A stretch of DNA of 19,533 nucleotides from Actinomycetota bacterium (GCA_009700485.1 WLLZ01000024.1:1-19533); one strand, 5' to 3'. Numbered from the stretch's first letter, positions 1-6,801 are shown. Notes: generated by a model from the letters alone, not told the origin. Numbers and translations: made by a program.

Positions 1-62
1 ATTTACGCCGCATTTCAGTCTGAGAATCAGGCGCAGGTAACACCACGAGAGGATGAGAAATC

Positions 63-461
63 ATGACAAGTAAGGAATACGCTCCGGCCAAGAAGGTAGC
101 CGCTGCCGCTAAGGCACCGGCCAAGAAGGTAGCTGCTGCCGCTAAGGCTACGACCACGAAGGCTGCCGGGACCGCCAAAGCCACCACGTCAAAGGCCGCT
201 AACTCGGCAAGAGCGAGTCTGCCCTTTGATCTTCCCAAGTTCGATCTGGCCAAGTTCGATCTGGCCAAGTTCGAGCTGGCCAAGTTCGATCTGGCCAAGT
301 TCGATCTACCTAAGTTTGAGCTTCCCAAGGTTGATGTCTTGAACCTGAATTTCAGCGCGATGGCAACAAGTGCTCGCACGCGGGTCGAGACCACGACCAC
401 CGACGTACGCAACTCGGTCAATCACGGCGTTACTTTGCTGCGCGAAGTAGTCGGTGTCTAA
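63..461 (+). CDS. Lys/Ala-rich tandem-repeat protein at the HbhA position
   Basis: A 132-residue protein with no membrane segment or signal peptide. The ATG follows a GAGAGGA ribosome site at 47-53. Residues 8-51 form four 11-residue repeats with a conserved Lys at position 4: two exact PAKKVAAAAKA copies, then TTTKAAGTAKA and TTSKAANSARA. Residues 55-89 form seven five-residue repeats of the type F-[DE]-L-[AP]-K. The tail, about 43 residues, is polar and ends in a short hydrophobic segment. The AK-rich stretch resembles the histone-H1-like tail of mycobacterial heparin-binding haemagglutinin (HbhA). In M. tuberculosis hbhA also lies next to a DUF2516 gene, as here. The order of parts differs from HbhA, where the Lys-rich part is C-terminal, so orthology is not shown. 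It could be a nucleoid-associated, phasin-like or surface-adhesive protein. The function is not established; that it is a real gene is fairly sure. Confidence 0.8.
   Translation: MTSKEYAPAKKVAAAAKAPAKKVAAAAKATTTKAAGTAKATTSKAANSARASLPFDLPKFDLAKFDLAKFELAKFDLAKFDLPKFELPKVDVLNLNFSAMATSARTRVETTTTDVRNSVNHGVTLLREVVGV
84..215 (+). repeat. Four 33-bp in-frame repeats (11-residue units)
   Basis: Units lie at 84-116, 117-149, 150-182 and 183-215. The first two are nearly identical in DNA and identical in protein (PAKKVAAAAKA). The last two are diverged but keep Lys at position 4, Ala at positions 9 and 11 and Lys/Arg at position 10. An 11-residue period fits three helical turns, so an extended basic helix is likely. 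Confidence 0.8.
225..329 (+). repeat. Seven 15-bp in-frame repeats (FDLAK-type pentapeptide)
   Basis: The units in order are FDLPK, FDLAK, FDLAK, FELAK, FDLAK, FDLPK, FELPK, each 15 bp. The middle copies share almost identical codons (ttcgatctggccaag), which points to recent duplication by slippage. The period of five, with Phe, an acid, Leu and Lys at fixed places, makes an amphipathic pattern. Proline appears only in the outer units. Confidence 0.85.
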
Positions 462-480
462 GAAAAGTAGATTCAGTAGA

Positions 481-514
481 GGACGGGCCCGCGCCACTTG
501 GCACGGGCCCGTCC
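481..514 (+). terminator. Hairpin terminator after the repeat-protein gene
   Basis: A perfect 11-bp inverted repeat (GGACGGGCCCG at 481-491 pairing with CGGGCCCGTCC at 504-514) encloses an inner GCC/GGC pairing with an ACTT loop. It starts 19 bp after the stop codon and is followed by the weakly T-rich ATTCCTTT. The GC-rich stem without a long U tract is usual for actinobacterial terminators. Confidence 0.65.
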
Positions 515-534
515 ATTCCTTTGTGGCCCTGTAA

Positions 535-540
535 TAACGT
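535..540 (+). promoter_or_regulatory. -10 box (TAACGT) for a leaderless DUF2516 mRNA
   Basis: TAACGT fits the actinobacterial TANNNT -10 pattern and ends 6 nt before the ATG at 547. No purine-rich ribosome site precedes that ATG (the bases are tcaccc). Transcription would then start at or beside the start codon. No clear -35 is visible. Confidence 0.4.
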
Positions 541-546
541 TCACCC

Positions 547-828
547 ATGTTCGGTGCCGTGCAGGACCTAGTGATGCTCGCGCTCTGGGTTATTACCTTT
601 GGGGTGAAAGCTTTCGCTTTCGTTGATTGCCTGCGCCGGCGCCCCGATGCATTTGCCGCGGTTGGCCGCCAGACCAAAGTGCTGTGGGTGATCCTCACCG
701 GCTTAGCGGCACTTACCGGTGTATTGCCACAGCTAACCCTGACAATCTTTGGTATTGCCGGCATCGTGATCGCCTTGATTTATCTCTTCGATATCCGACC
801 GCGAATCATCGATATCACCAGGCGCTAG
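547..828 (+). CDS. DUF2516 family small membrane protein
   Basis: A 93-residue inner-membrane protein of unknown function. Residues about 3-25 form a first hydrophobic helix containing Phe-Ala-Phe-Val-Asp before a Cys-Leu-Arg-Arg-Arg basic stretch. Residues about 43-61 and 66-82 form two further helices, and the C-terminus is basic (RPRIIDITRR). Length and pattern fit actinobacterial DUF2516 proteins, which in M. tuberculosis sit directly after hbhA. Here it follows the Lys/Ala repeat gene, but behind a strong hairpin, so it probably has its own promoter. The start has no ribosome site and is likely leaderless. Its 3' end faces gpmA across 87 bp in which I see no clear terminator. Confidence 0.75.
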   Translation: MFGAVQDLVMLALWVITFGVKAFAFVDCLRRRPDAFAAVGRQTKVLWVILTGLAALTGVLPQLTLTIFGIAGIVIALIYLFDIRPRIIDITRR

Positions 829-915
829 TTCGCCCTAGACGACATATTAAAGCCCTTAGTGCATCGCATCCGGTAAATTTAGGTAGTGAAGGTAGTCAAA
901 TTCTTGGACGCAGCA

Positions 916-1677
916 CTATTTCTTTCCCTGAGCTGCAACTGCCGCTGCTGCAGCAATGGCGGCCTCAGGGTCGAGGTATTGGCCACCGGGCACGATTGGC
1001 TTTAGGTCTTCATCAAGTCGGTACACAAGTGGGATGCCGGTGGGGATGTTGAGTGAGGCAATGTCGTGGTCTGAAATTCCGTCAAGGTGCTTCACCATGG
1101 CACGCAGTGAGTTACCGTGCGCGGCAACCATCACGGTCATGCCGGCGCGAAGGTGCTCGGCGACGATGACGTCCTGCCAGTAGGGCATTAAGCGCTCAAC
1201 AACATCGGACAAGCATTCGGTGGCGGGCAGCGCCTCTGGGGGTAGCGTGGCGTACCTTGCATCACCGGTTTGCGCCCACTTGTCCTTTGGGTCGATCGGC
1301 GGAGGCGGGACGTTGTATGAACGCCGCCACAGCATGAATTGCTCTTCGCCGTATTGCTCGAGGGTTTCCTTCTTGTTCTTACCCTGCAGGGCTCCGTAGT
1401 GGCGCTCATTTAAGCGCCAATTTCGGACCACCGGTATCCAGAGCCGATCGCAGGCATCGAGGGCAAGTTGCGATGTCTTGATCGCGCGCTGCAGAACTGA
1501 AGTGTGGACAATATCGGGGAGAATTCCGGCTTCTGCCAGTAACTCGCCACCACGTGTGGCCTCGGCCCGACCCTTGTCGGTTAGATCTACATCGACCCAC
1601 CCGGTGAATAAGTTCTCTGCGTTCCAGACGCTCTCGCCGTGACGCAGCAGGATTAGGGTGTAGGGCGCGTTACTCAT
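916..1677 (-). CDS. gpmA: 2,3-bisphosphoglycerate-dependent phosphoglycerate mutase
   Basis: Cytoplasmic glycolysis/gluconeogenesis enzyme that interconverts 3- and 2-phosphoglycerate through a phosphohistidine. Its 253 residues match the family length. The phosphoglycerate mutase signature LLRHGES gives the phosphorylated His13. Also visible are Arg64 in the SVLQRAIKT segment, the ERHYGALQG motif with Glu91, and the second catalytic His187 in AAHGNSLRAM. The Ala-rich end (about residues 239-250) is a usual variable tail. The ATG has an AGGATG-type ribosome site a few bases upstream. It lies 20 bp after the YbjN-family gene, last in a minus-strand run phoU, mshA, ybjN-like, gpmA. The mshA / YbjN / gpm neighbourhood is the one known from mycobacteria (mshA, Rv0487, gpm1). 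Confidence 0.95.
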   Translation of the reverse strand: MSNAPYTLILLRHGESVWNAENLFTGWVDVDLTDKGRAEATRGGELLAEAGILPDIVHTSVLQRAIKTSQLALDACDRLWIPVVRNWRLNERHYGALQGKNKKETLEQYGEEQFMLWRRSYNVPPPPIDPKDKWAQTGDARYATLPPEALPATECLSDVVERLMPYWQDVIVAEHLRAGMTVMVAAHGNSLRAMVKHLDGISDHDIASLNIPTGIPLVYRLDEDLKPIVPGGQYLDPEAAIAAAAAVAAQGKK

Positions 1678-1697
1678 GGGTACATCCTGCCGGATAG

Positions 1698-2207
1698 CTA
1701 GTTTGGACCGCGCGCCTGATCGGCTTCGGTCAAGTGAGCGAAGGCCGCAAGATTGGCAGTGGACTCACCGCGGGAGATTCGCCAGGCCCATTCACGTTTA
1801 ATGGAACCGGCAAACCCTAACTCGAGGATGGTGTTGAATGCGCCGTCGGAATACTCAAGGACTGAGCCGAGCACTCGGTCGAGTTCAGCCGCGGTGATGG
1901 AGTTGAGGGGTAGCCGGCCCGTTAGGTAGATGTCACCTAGGTGGTCGATGGCAAATGCGACGGCATACATGCGCCTATTGCGTTCGAGTAGCCACCGGTA
2001 AACGGCTTCGTGATTTTCTTCAGGGTTACGTGATACGAATGCATTTATGGTTATGGCGTGGGAGCCAACCGTCAAGGACATATTGGTTTGTAGTTTGCGT
2101 TCCCCTGGCAAAGTGATCACAAATGTGTCTTGACCAGATTGCTCATAGGTGAGTTCGCAGGATTTGAGATACTGGCGAATGAAAGTGATGGGTTCGGTGT
2201 TTGTCAT
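1698..2207 (-). CDS. YbjN family protein (type III secretion chaperone-like fold)
   Basis: A 169-residue soluble protein with no catalytic motif that I can see. The body has the alternating strands and helices of YbjN-family proteins, with segments TFVITLPGERKLQTNMSL, a HEAVYRWLLERNRRMYAVAF helix and a DIYLTGRLPL strand. It ends in a poorly conserved tail. In mycobacteria the gene directly after mshA (Rv0487) belongs to this family, which supports the assignment. It sits between mshA (16-bp gap) and gpmA (20-bp gap), so all three are probably one transcript. The ribosome site is weak, so translation may depend on the upstream gene. The molecular role is unknown; links to mycothiol or stress are only by position. 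Confidence 0.8.
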   Translation of the reverse strand: MTNTEPITFIRQYLKSCELTYEQSGQDTFVITLPGERKLQTNMSLTVGSHAITINAFVSRNPEENHEAVYRWLLERNRRMYAVAFAIDHLGDIYLTGRLPLNSITAAELDRVLGSVLEYSDGAFNTILELGFAGSIKREWAWRISRGESTANLAAFAHLTEADQARGPN

Positions 2208-2223
2208 GATTCGCTCAGGGGCC

Positions 2224-3513
2224 TTAACCGGGTAGTGCGGTAAGTTGGGCTGAAGATTGCCTGTTGGCTAGCGCTGCACGATAAGTAGCAATTAGTCCGG
2301 TGGTGGTTGCGCTCCACCCAAAGGTTGATGCGTGCATCCGGGCGCCGACCGAAAGTTCATGTAGGCGTTCTGGTTTGCTAATTAGGGCCCCAATTGCCTG
2401 TGAGTATTCGACTGGATCGTGGCTGCTGATCAGCACGCCACTCACGCCGTCGGCAACGGCGGTGCGAAGCCCCCCGACACTTGATGCAACAACCGGAGTT
2501 GCGCAGGCTTGCGCCTCTACCGCAACGAGTCCGAAGGACTCGGAGTATGAGGGCACTACGGCAATATCAGCGGCGCGATACCAGTTGGCGAGGGTTTGCC
2601 GGTCACCTGGTTGCTCAAAGCGGATTAGGTCGGTGACTCCTAACTCATTCGCGAGATCTGCAAGGGCGGTTGGGTGCTCAAGCCCGCTGCCTGATGGCCC
2701 GCCGCAAACCGTTATCACTAACCGATCATGAAGTGACGGGTCAGCGTGTACGAGATGGGCTGCGGCTTTGATCAAGATGTCTGGGGCTTTAAGTGGTTGA
2801 ATGCGGCCCACGAACAAGAGCACAACCTGATCTTGTCGTAATCCGAATCCGGCACGTGCCTGCCTTTTGTCACCCGGGGTGAAAACATCTAGATCGACTC
2901 CAGGGTGGACAACATCTACGCGACTTGGATCTGCTCCGTACAAAGTAATCAGCTGGTCGGCTTCATCGATCGTATTGGCCACAAGGCGATCGGCGGCGGC
3001 TATGACTTGTTCCTCGCCGATTACCCGCATTGGAGGTTCTGGGGTATCACCTTGGGCTAGTTCGGCGTTCTTTACTTTCGCCATCGTGTGCATTGAATGC
3101 ACAAGTGGCACATTCCACCTGTCTGCGGCTAGCCAGCCGACTTGCCCTGATAGCCAATAGTGCGAGTGAATTAAATCGAACCAACCCTCGGGGTGGGCTG
3201 CCTCAACACGCATTACACCAGCCGAAACGGCGCATAGCTGGGCTGGTAGATCTTGCTTGAGTAATCCCTCGTAGGGGCCGGCAGTTATGTGGCGAACTTT
3301 CACACCCGGCATAAAGTCGATGACGGGGGCTAGGTCTGAGGAGGTGGCACGGGTGAAAATTTCGACCTCAATCCCGCTCTCAGCCAATCGGCGCGCGGTC
3401 TCAACCACATAGACATTCATGCCACCCGCGTCGCCGGTGCCGGGTTGATCAAGTGGCGAAGTGTGAATTGAGAGCACCGCAATGCGTCGTGGGGTTTGCA
3501 TACGGCGTGTCAT
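2224..3513 (-). CDS. mshA: D-inositol-3-phosphate glycosyltransferase (mycothiol step 1)
   Basis: Transfers N-acetylglucosamine from UDP-GlcNAc to 1-L-myo-inositol 1-phosphate, the first committed step of mycothiol synthesis, in the cytoplasm. The 429-residue GT-B/GT4 protein starts with the MshA hallmark HTSPLDQPGTGDAGGMNVYV (residues 17-36), the glycine loop that contacts the sugar nucleotide. HSHYW is at 117-121 and the acceptor-site segment HSMHTMAKVKN at 139-149. The C-terminal domain has FVGRIQPLKAPD (234-245; Arg237 and Lys242 contact the diphosphate) and the E-x7-E pair Glu325/Glu333 in ESFGLVAVE. The ATG is 8 nt after a GGGAGA ribosome site, which decides this start over the Met at residue 5. 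It follows phoU by 36 bp, so phosphate-linked co-transcription is possible. Confidence 0.95.
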   Translation of the reverse strand: MTRRMQTPRRIAVLSIHTSPLDQPGTGDAGGMNVYVVETARRLAESGIEVEIFTRATSSDLAPVIDFMPGVKVRHITAGPYEGLLKQDLPAQLCAVSAGVMRVEAAHPEGWFDLIHSHYWLSGQVGWLAADRWNVPLVHSMHTMAKVKNAELAQGDTPEPPMRVIGEEQVIAAADRLVANTIDEADQLITLYGADPSRVDVVHPGVDLDVFTPGDKRQARAGFGLRQDQVVLLFVGRIQPLKAPDILIKAAAHLVHADPSLHDRLVITVCGGPSGSGLEHPTALADLANELGVTDLIRFEQPGDRQTLANWYRAADIAVVPSYSESFGLVAVEAQACATPVVASSVGGLRTAVADGVSGVLISSHDPVEYSQAIGALISKPERLHELSVGARMHASTFGWSATTTGLIATYRAALANRQSSAQLTALPG

Positions 3514-3549
3514 GTGCAGTGTCTCCCTTCGGCCAGGGGTGAAAAATGG

Positions 3550-4212
3550 TTATGAAGTGATGTCTACAGCAACGTACGGTTCGCCGGTTACGACATTTAT
3601 CACGCGTCGCGTGACTGAAACAGCATGGTCGGCGTACCGCTCGTAATACCTCGATAGCAAGGTGACATCGATCGCCGCTTCTACCCCGTGCGCCCAGGAG
3701 GGTGATAGCACGATGGTAAAGAGTTCACGGTGGCGAAAGTCCATTTCAGCATCGTGGATCGCGATCTCACTCGCCAAGGAAACATCTTTTGTGGCAATCA
3801 CTGCGCCGGATTTAGAAACAATGGCTTCGGCGACACCACCCATGATTGCGAAGGTTGCGCGGAGGTCTTGGGGTACGGCGGCATTCGGGTAACGCATTCT
3901 TGCCTGCTTGGCTACGTGTTCGGCGAGATCTCCCATGCGCTCGAGTGAGGCGGCAATTCGCAGAGCACCGATAATTGAGCGCAACTCACTGCCCGTTGAC
4001 CGCTTATCTTCCAGTAGTTCAAGGCATCGATCCTCTACGGCGCTGCACAGGGTGTCGATGTTGGCGTCCGCTTGGATTACCTTCTCAGCCAAAGATAGAT
4101 CCGCGTCGAGCAGCGATTGGGTGGCTAGGTTCATGGCTGAACCCACCAGAGTCGTTATGGCCACGAGGTCGTTATTGACCAGCGTCAGAGGCCCTGGGTT
4201 GGCGGTTGGCAT
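3550..4212 (-). CDS. phoU: Phosphate transport/regulation protein PhoU
   Basis: Cytoplasmic negative regulator that couples phosphate import to the SenX3-RegX3 two-component system. The 220-residue product has the two PhoU helical repeats, each with its metal-binding acidic motif: ERMGDLAEH (Glu91, Asp95) and YYERYADHA (Glu191, Asp195). I chose ATG 4212 because AAGGAGGGG lies at 4218-4226, five bases upstream. An in-frame extension to 4257 has no ribosome site and adds residues not found in relatives. It is divergent from senX3-regX3, as phoU is from phoR-phoP in Streptomyces. The shared 200-bp region carries candidate PHO boxes (4293-4345) and a possible phoU -10 (TACGCT, 4260-4265), suggesting that RegX3 controls it. 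mshA follows 36 bp downstream. Confidence 0.93.
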   Translation of the reverse strand: MPTANPGPLTLVNNDLVAITTLVGSAMNLATQSLLDADLSLAEKVIQADANIDTLCSAVEDRCLELLEDKRSTGSELRSIIGALRIAASLERMGDLAEHVAKQARMRYPNAAVPQDLRATFAIMGGVAEAIVSKSGAVIATKDVSLASEIAIHDAEMDFRHRELFTIVLSPSWAHGVEAAIDVTLLSRYYERYADHAVSVTRRVINVVTGEPYVAVDITS

Positions 4213-4259
4213 CGTTACCCCTCCTTGACCGTGGCGGCTCCCGGCGTGTCCGGACACCT

Positions 4260-4265
4260 AGCGTA
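4260..4265 (-). promoter_or_regulatory. Possible -10 box for phoU
   Basis: On the minus strand TACGCT fits TANNNT. It lies 47 nt upstream of the phoU ATG and just downstream of the candidate PHO box. The predicted transcription start falls inside a 12-bp perfect palindrome, GTGTCCGGACAC, at 4246-4257. The -35 is weak, which is expected if an activator is needed. Confidence 0.35.
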
Positions 4266-4292
4266 AGGGGTCGCTTTGAATTGCGCCGCAAT

Positions 4293-4345
4293 GGTGAACT
4301 GCAGGCTACGAAAAGGTTAATTATTCGCGCCGGAGGTTAATGCTG
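4293..4345 (-). promoter_or_regulatory. Candidate PHO box (RegX3/PhoP-type direct repeats)
   Basis: Read on the minus strand, three adjacent 11-nt units end in GTTCACC (4293-4299), CGTAGCC (4304-4310) and ATTAACC (4315-4321). A further ATTAACC lies at 4335-4341. GTTCACC is the core of the 11-nt direct repeats in Streptomyces PhoP boxes. The array is between phoU and senX3-regX3, next to the predicted phoU -35. This placement fits self-regulation of the phosphate module by phosphorylated RegX3. The match is by eye, without a scored matrix. Confidence 0.5.
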
Positions 4346-4400
4346 TGCGAACTAACGACGACCGGTGGCCGCCTTATTCGTTTCTTGAGCGGTTACGGCC

Positions 4401-4406
4401 TATCCT
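4401..4406 (+). promoter_or_regulatory. -10 box (TATCCT) for a leaderless senX3-regX3 mRNA
   Basis: TATCCT fits TANNNT and ends 6 nt before GTG 4413. An in-frame stop at 4386-4388 rules out a longer protein. The only purine-rich bases (GCGAGG) touch the start codon and are too close to act as a ribosome site. A transcript starting at the GTG is the simplest reading. Confidence 0.45.
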
Positions 4407-4412
4407 GCGAGG

Positions 4413-5558
4413 GTGGCAAGTCAACGTGTGGCTCCGGTGGCAGGTACCCCGCGCCTTGCGACGGCATCACATCGCGATGCGCTAACGGAAGTGCCCGAGG
4501 AAGTCGTGCGGGTACTTAGTGTGCTCCCATCCGCATCGATTGTGGTGGCCCCCGATGGCGCGGTGCTTCGGGCCAGTTCCCGCAGCATGGCCCTGGGCCT
4601 GGTGAGTCGAAATTTAGTCACTATCCCCGATATCTCGCACCTGATTGAACGGGTGATGGAGGACAACACCCCGCGCGAGCAAGAAATGCGAGTGCGCCGG
4701 CCACCACTTGGTCGTGAACTACTCGAGTTGCGAGTGCGGGTGGCGGCCCTGGGCACCGGTGCGCTGCTCGTGCTAATTGATGACTTGGCCGAAGAACGCA
4801 AAGTCGATGCGGTGCGTCGAGATTTCGTAGCCAATGTGAGTCACGAGTTGAAGACGCCCGTCGGGGCCCTTGCCCTCTTGGCCGAAGCGGTGCTCGCAGC
4901 GAGTGATGACGCAGTGCAGGTGCGGCATTTTGCTGAGCGGATGCAAATTGAAGCCGGGCGTCTCGGGAACTTAATTCAGGACGTAATCGACCTCTCCCGA
5001 TTGCAGGGAGATGATCCACTCACTCACGCCCAGGTGATCAACGTCGATGAGATTGTCAATCGTGCGATCGATGAAGTCCGCACCGTAGCTGCCAATAGTG
5101 AAATTGAGTTCATCGAATCCATAAATAGCGATGGCGCCGTTTACGGCGACCTCAGCCAAATCCAGACAGCGGTTCGAAACCTGCTGGCTAATGCGATTGC
5201 GTATTCGCCAAATTCAACGAAAGTAGCTGTTGATACGCGAGTGGTTGGAGGCCTAATCGAGATCATTGTCAAGGATCAAGGGATCGGGATTCCCTCACAT
5301 GAGCTTGATCGCGTATTCGAGAGATTCTACCGCGTCGACCCGGCTCGCTCGCGCGTAACCGGTGGCACTGGTCTTGGGTTGGCGATCGTGAAGCACGTCT
5401 GCCAAAACCATGGCGGCGAATGCACCGTGTGGTCCGAAGTTGGCGTCGGCTCGAGTTTCACCCTGCGACTGCCGGCGTATATTGTTCAACAATCTGGATC
5501 GACGGATGATTTCGCATGGAATGCCGTGGCGATTCCCGAAGAAGAGGTGAGTTCGTGA
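4413..5558 (+). CDS. senX3: SenX3-like phosphate sensor histidine kinase, no membrane segment
   Basis: Sensor kinase of the phosphate two-component system; it autophosphorylates on His and passes the phosphate to RegX3. The 381 residues comprise a PAS-like region (about 30-125), the HisKA box SHELKTPVG with His144, and the HATPase domain with N box NLLANAIAYS (Asn260), G1 DQGIGI (288-293) and G2 GGTGLGLAIVKH (317-328). Compared with M. tuberculosis SenX3 (410 residues, N-terminal membrane helices), the N-terminus is short and polar and I see no hydrophobic helix. An in-frame stop at 4386 shows the lost helices are not just upstream. GTG 4413 is the first possible start and is probably leaderless. 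Its stop overlaps the regX3 GTG start (GTGA), so the pair is translationally coupled. The kinase core leaves little doubt on family. Confidence 0.9.
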   Translation: MASQRVAPVAGTPRLATASHRDALTEVPEEVVRVLSVLPSASIVVAPDGAVLRASSRSMALGLVSRNLVTIPDISHLIERVMEDNTPREQEMRVRRPPLGRELLELRVRVAALGTGALLVLIDDLAEERKVDAVRRDFVANVSHELKTPVGALALLAEAVLAASDDAVQVRHFAERMQIEAGRLGNLIQDVIDLSRLQGDDPLTHAQVINVDEIVNRAIDEVRTVAANSEIEFIESINSDGAVYGDLSQIQTAVRNLLANAIAYSPNSTKVAVDTRVVGGLIEIIVKDQGIGIPSHELDRVFERFYRVDPARSRVTGGTGLGLAIVKHVCQNHGGECTVWSEVGVGSSFTLRLPAYIVQQSGSTDDFAWNAVAIPEEEVSS

Positions 5559-6235
5559 CTCGGATATTGGTCGTAGAAGATGAGGAGTCATTCTCGGAGG
5601 CGCTTTCGTTCATGCTGCGCCGCGAAGGCTACGAGGTAGCGGTTGCAGGTGATGGGCACAAGGCATTAGAAGAGTTTGATAAAAATGGTGCCGACCTGAT
5701 CCTGCTGGATCTCATGCTGCCGGGAGTTTCAGGCACCGAAGTGTGCCGACAAATACGTACCAAGTCAGTTGTGCCGATTATTATGGTTACCGCAAAGGAT
5801 GGCGAAGTCGACAAAGTTGTTGGGCTCGAACTTGGCGCCGATGACTATGTGACCAAACCGTTCTCCTCGCGTGAGCTACTTGCCCGAGTGCGTGCGGTCC
5901 TGCGTCGTCAAGGTGACTTTGAAGAAATGCTCCCGCTGGTGGTTGAGGCGGGGCCGGTGCGGTTGGATATAGATCGTCACATTGTCAGTGTGCGCGGTGA
6001 GATGGTCGCAATGCCCCTTAAAGAATTCGACCTCCTTGAAGTTTTGGTCCGCAACAGTGGCCGAGTGATAACTAGGTCGCAGTTAATTGACCGGGTGTGG
6101 GGCCACGACTACGTCGGCGACACTAAGACCCTAGATGTGCACGTGAAGAGACTTCGGGCCAAGATTGAAGAAGATCCAGCCAACCCCGTGCACTTACTAA
6201 CGGTTCGTGGCCTCGGCTACAAGATGGAGAACTAG
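5555..6235 (+). CDS. regX3: Phosphate-response regulator RegX3 (OmpR/PhoB family)
   Basis: DNA-binding response regulator, partner of SenX3, that activates phosphate-starvation genes. The start chosen is GTG 5555, which overlaps the senX3 stop in GTGA and lies after an AGAGGTGA ribosome site; an upstream in-frame ATG at 5516 would add 13 residues inside senX3. The 226-residue protein has a receiver domain (1-120) with the acidic pocket Glu8-Asp9, phospho-acceptor Asp52 in LLDLMLPG, a conserved Thr in MVTAKDGE and a Lys in DYVTKPF. The C-terminal winged helix (about 133-226) has RSQLIDRVWG, TLDVHVKRLRAKIE and the closing VRGLGYKME. Asp52 is at the same position as in mycobacterial RegX3. The stop codon overlaps that of the convergent lipoprotein gene. 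Confidence 0.95.
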   Translation: MTRILVVEDEESFSEALSFMLRREGYEVAVAGDGHKALEEFDKNGADLILLDLMLPGVSGTEVCRQIRTKSVVPIIMVTAKDGEVDKVVGLELGADDYVTKPFSSRELLARVRAVLRRQGDFEEMLPLVVEAGPVRLDIDRHIVSVRGEMVAMPLKEFDLLEVLVRNSGRVITRSQLIDRVWGHDYVGDTKTLDVHVKRLRAKIEEDPANPVHLLTVRGLGYKMEN

Positions 6236-6768
6236 CTAGCCGGTGGCAAAGTCGCTGGGTTAGGCGCGACTCCTTGGTAGATGCCGGCCGGTGGCACGGT
6301 TAAAACGTTTATATCCACGATGCCTGCGTCGCGGAATTGTATTTTCACGGGCACATACGTGCTGACCGGCGCGGTGAAATCATAGGAATTGATCCAAACC
6401 GAACTGTTGAATCCAAAAGAGACTGCTGCCCCAGCGGCAAGTTCGCCACCCCCGGGTGTGACATAAACCGGCAACTTGTTGATCTCTAGGCCAATAAGGG
6501 AGTCAGCGGTGTCACCTTGATTGACCAAGGTGGTCAGAAGGGTCGCGGTACTGGAGCCATCGGGTCCAAGAACCAACGTGGCATTTTCGATGCGAATCTG
6601 CCCGATTTGAGCCTGGGTGCCGTCACCGGAGTTGGTGAGGCTCTGCTCATTCGTATTTGCCTTAAACCCGCTGTAGCACCCGCTTAAGGTGCTTGAGAGG
6701 GCGATTGCGATCGTAGCTAAGACCAGGGCAGGGCGGGTGTGGCGCTTCAGGCGCAAAGAAGGGGTCAC
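6232..6768 (-). CDS. LpqE-like lipoprotein
   Basis: A secreted, lipid-anchored protein of 178 residues from the preferred start. The signal peptide has a basic start (RLKRHTR), a hydrophobic core and the lipobox LSGC, whose Cys31 would be acylated. The mature part is a small beta-rich domain (segments IGQIRIENATLVL, STATLLTTLVNQG, VPVKIQFRDAGIVDINVLT) ending in a Pro-rich tail. The gene next to carD in M. tuberculosis, lpqE, encodes a lipoprotein of the same size and pattern. Such proteins resemble the PCuAC copper-chaperone fold, but this one has almost no His or Met, so copper binding is unlikely. GTG 6768 is preferred because TACCCT lies 7 nt upstream and gives a normal signal length. A TTG at 6852 would give a 58-residue leader. 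Function unknown. Confidence 0.7.
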   Translation of the reverse strand: MTPSLRLKRHTRPALVLATIAIALSSTLSGCYSGFKANTNEQSLTNSGDGTQAQIGQIRIENATLVLGPDGSSTATLLTTLVNQGDTADSLIGLEINKLPVYVTPGGGELAAGAAVSFGFNSSVWINSYDFTAPVSTYVPVKIQFRDAGIVDINVLTVPPAGIYQGVAPNPATLPPAS

Positions 6769-6775
6769 AGGAAGG

Positions 6776-6781
6776 AGGGTA
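6776..6781 (-). promoter_or_regulatory. -10 box (TACCCT) for a leaderless lipoprotein mRNA
   Basis: On the minus strand TACCCT is followed by 7 nt (CCTTCCT, no ribosome site) and then GTG 6768. It supports the shorter start, which places the lipobox Cys at residue 31. Confidence 0.45.
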
Positions 6782-6801
6782 GCGGAGCAAAAGGCACCGT
6801 C

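Noticed and set aside
84..329. Tandem repeats as a possible CRISPR array
   Set aside because: Units are 33 and 15 bp, contiguous without spacers and stay in frame, so they are protein-coding repeats.
306..764. A 152-codon minus-strand open frame opposite the DUF2516 gene
   Set aside because: It spans the terminator hairpin and is antisense to two better-supported genes. Its composition looks like a frame shadow.
4246..4257. Perfect 12-bp palindrome GTGTCCGGACAC in the phoU leader
   Set aside because: Short and without a known consensus; a 12-bp palindrome can arise by chance in a window this size. Noted only as coinciding with the predicted phoU transcript start.
6232..6768. The lipoprotein as a functional PCuAC copper chaperone
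   Set aside because: The His/Met copper-ligand pattern is absent; only the general fold and size are similar.
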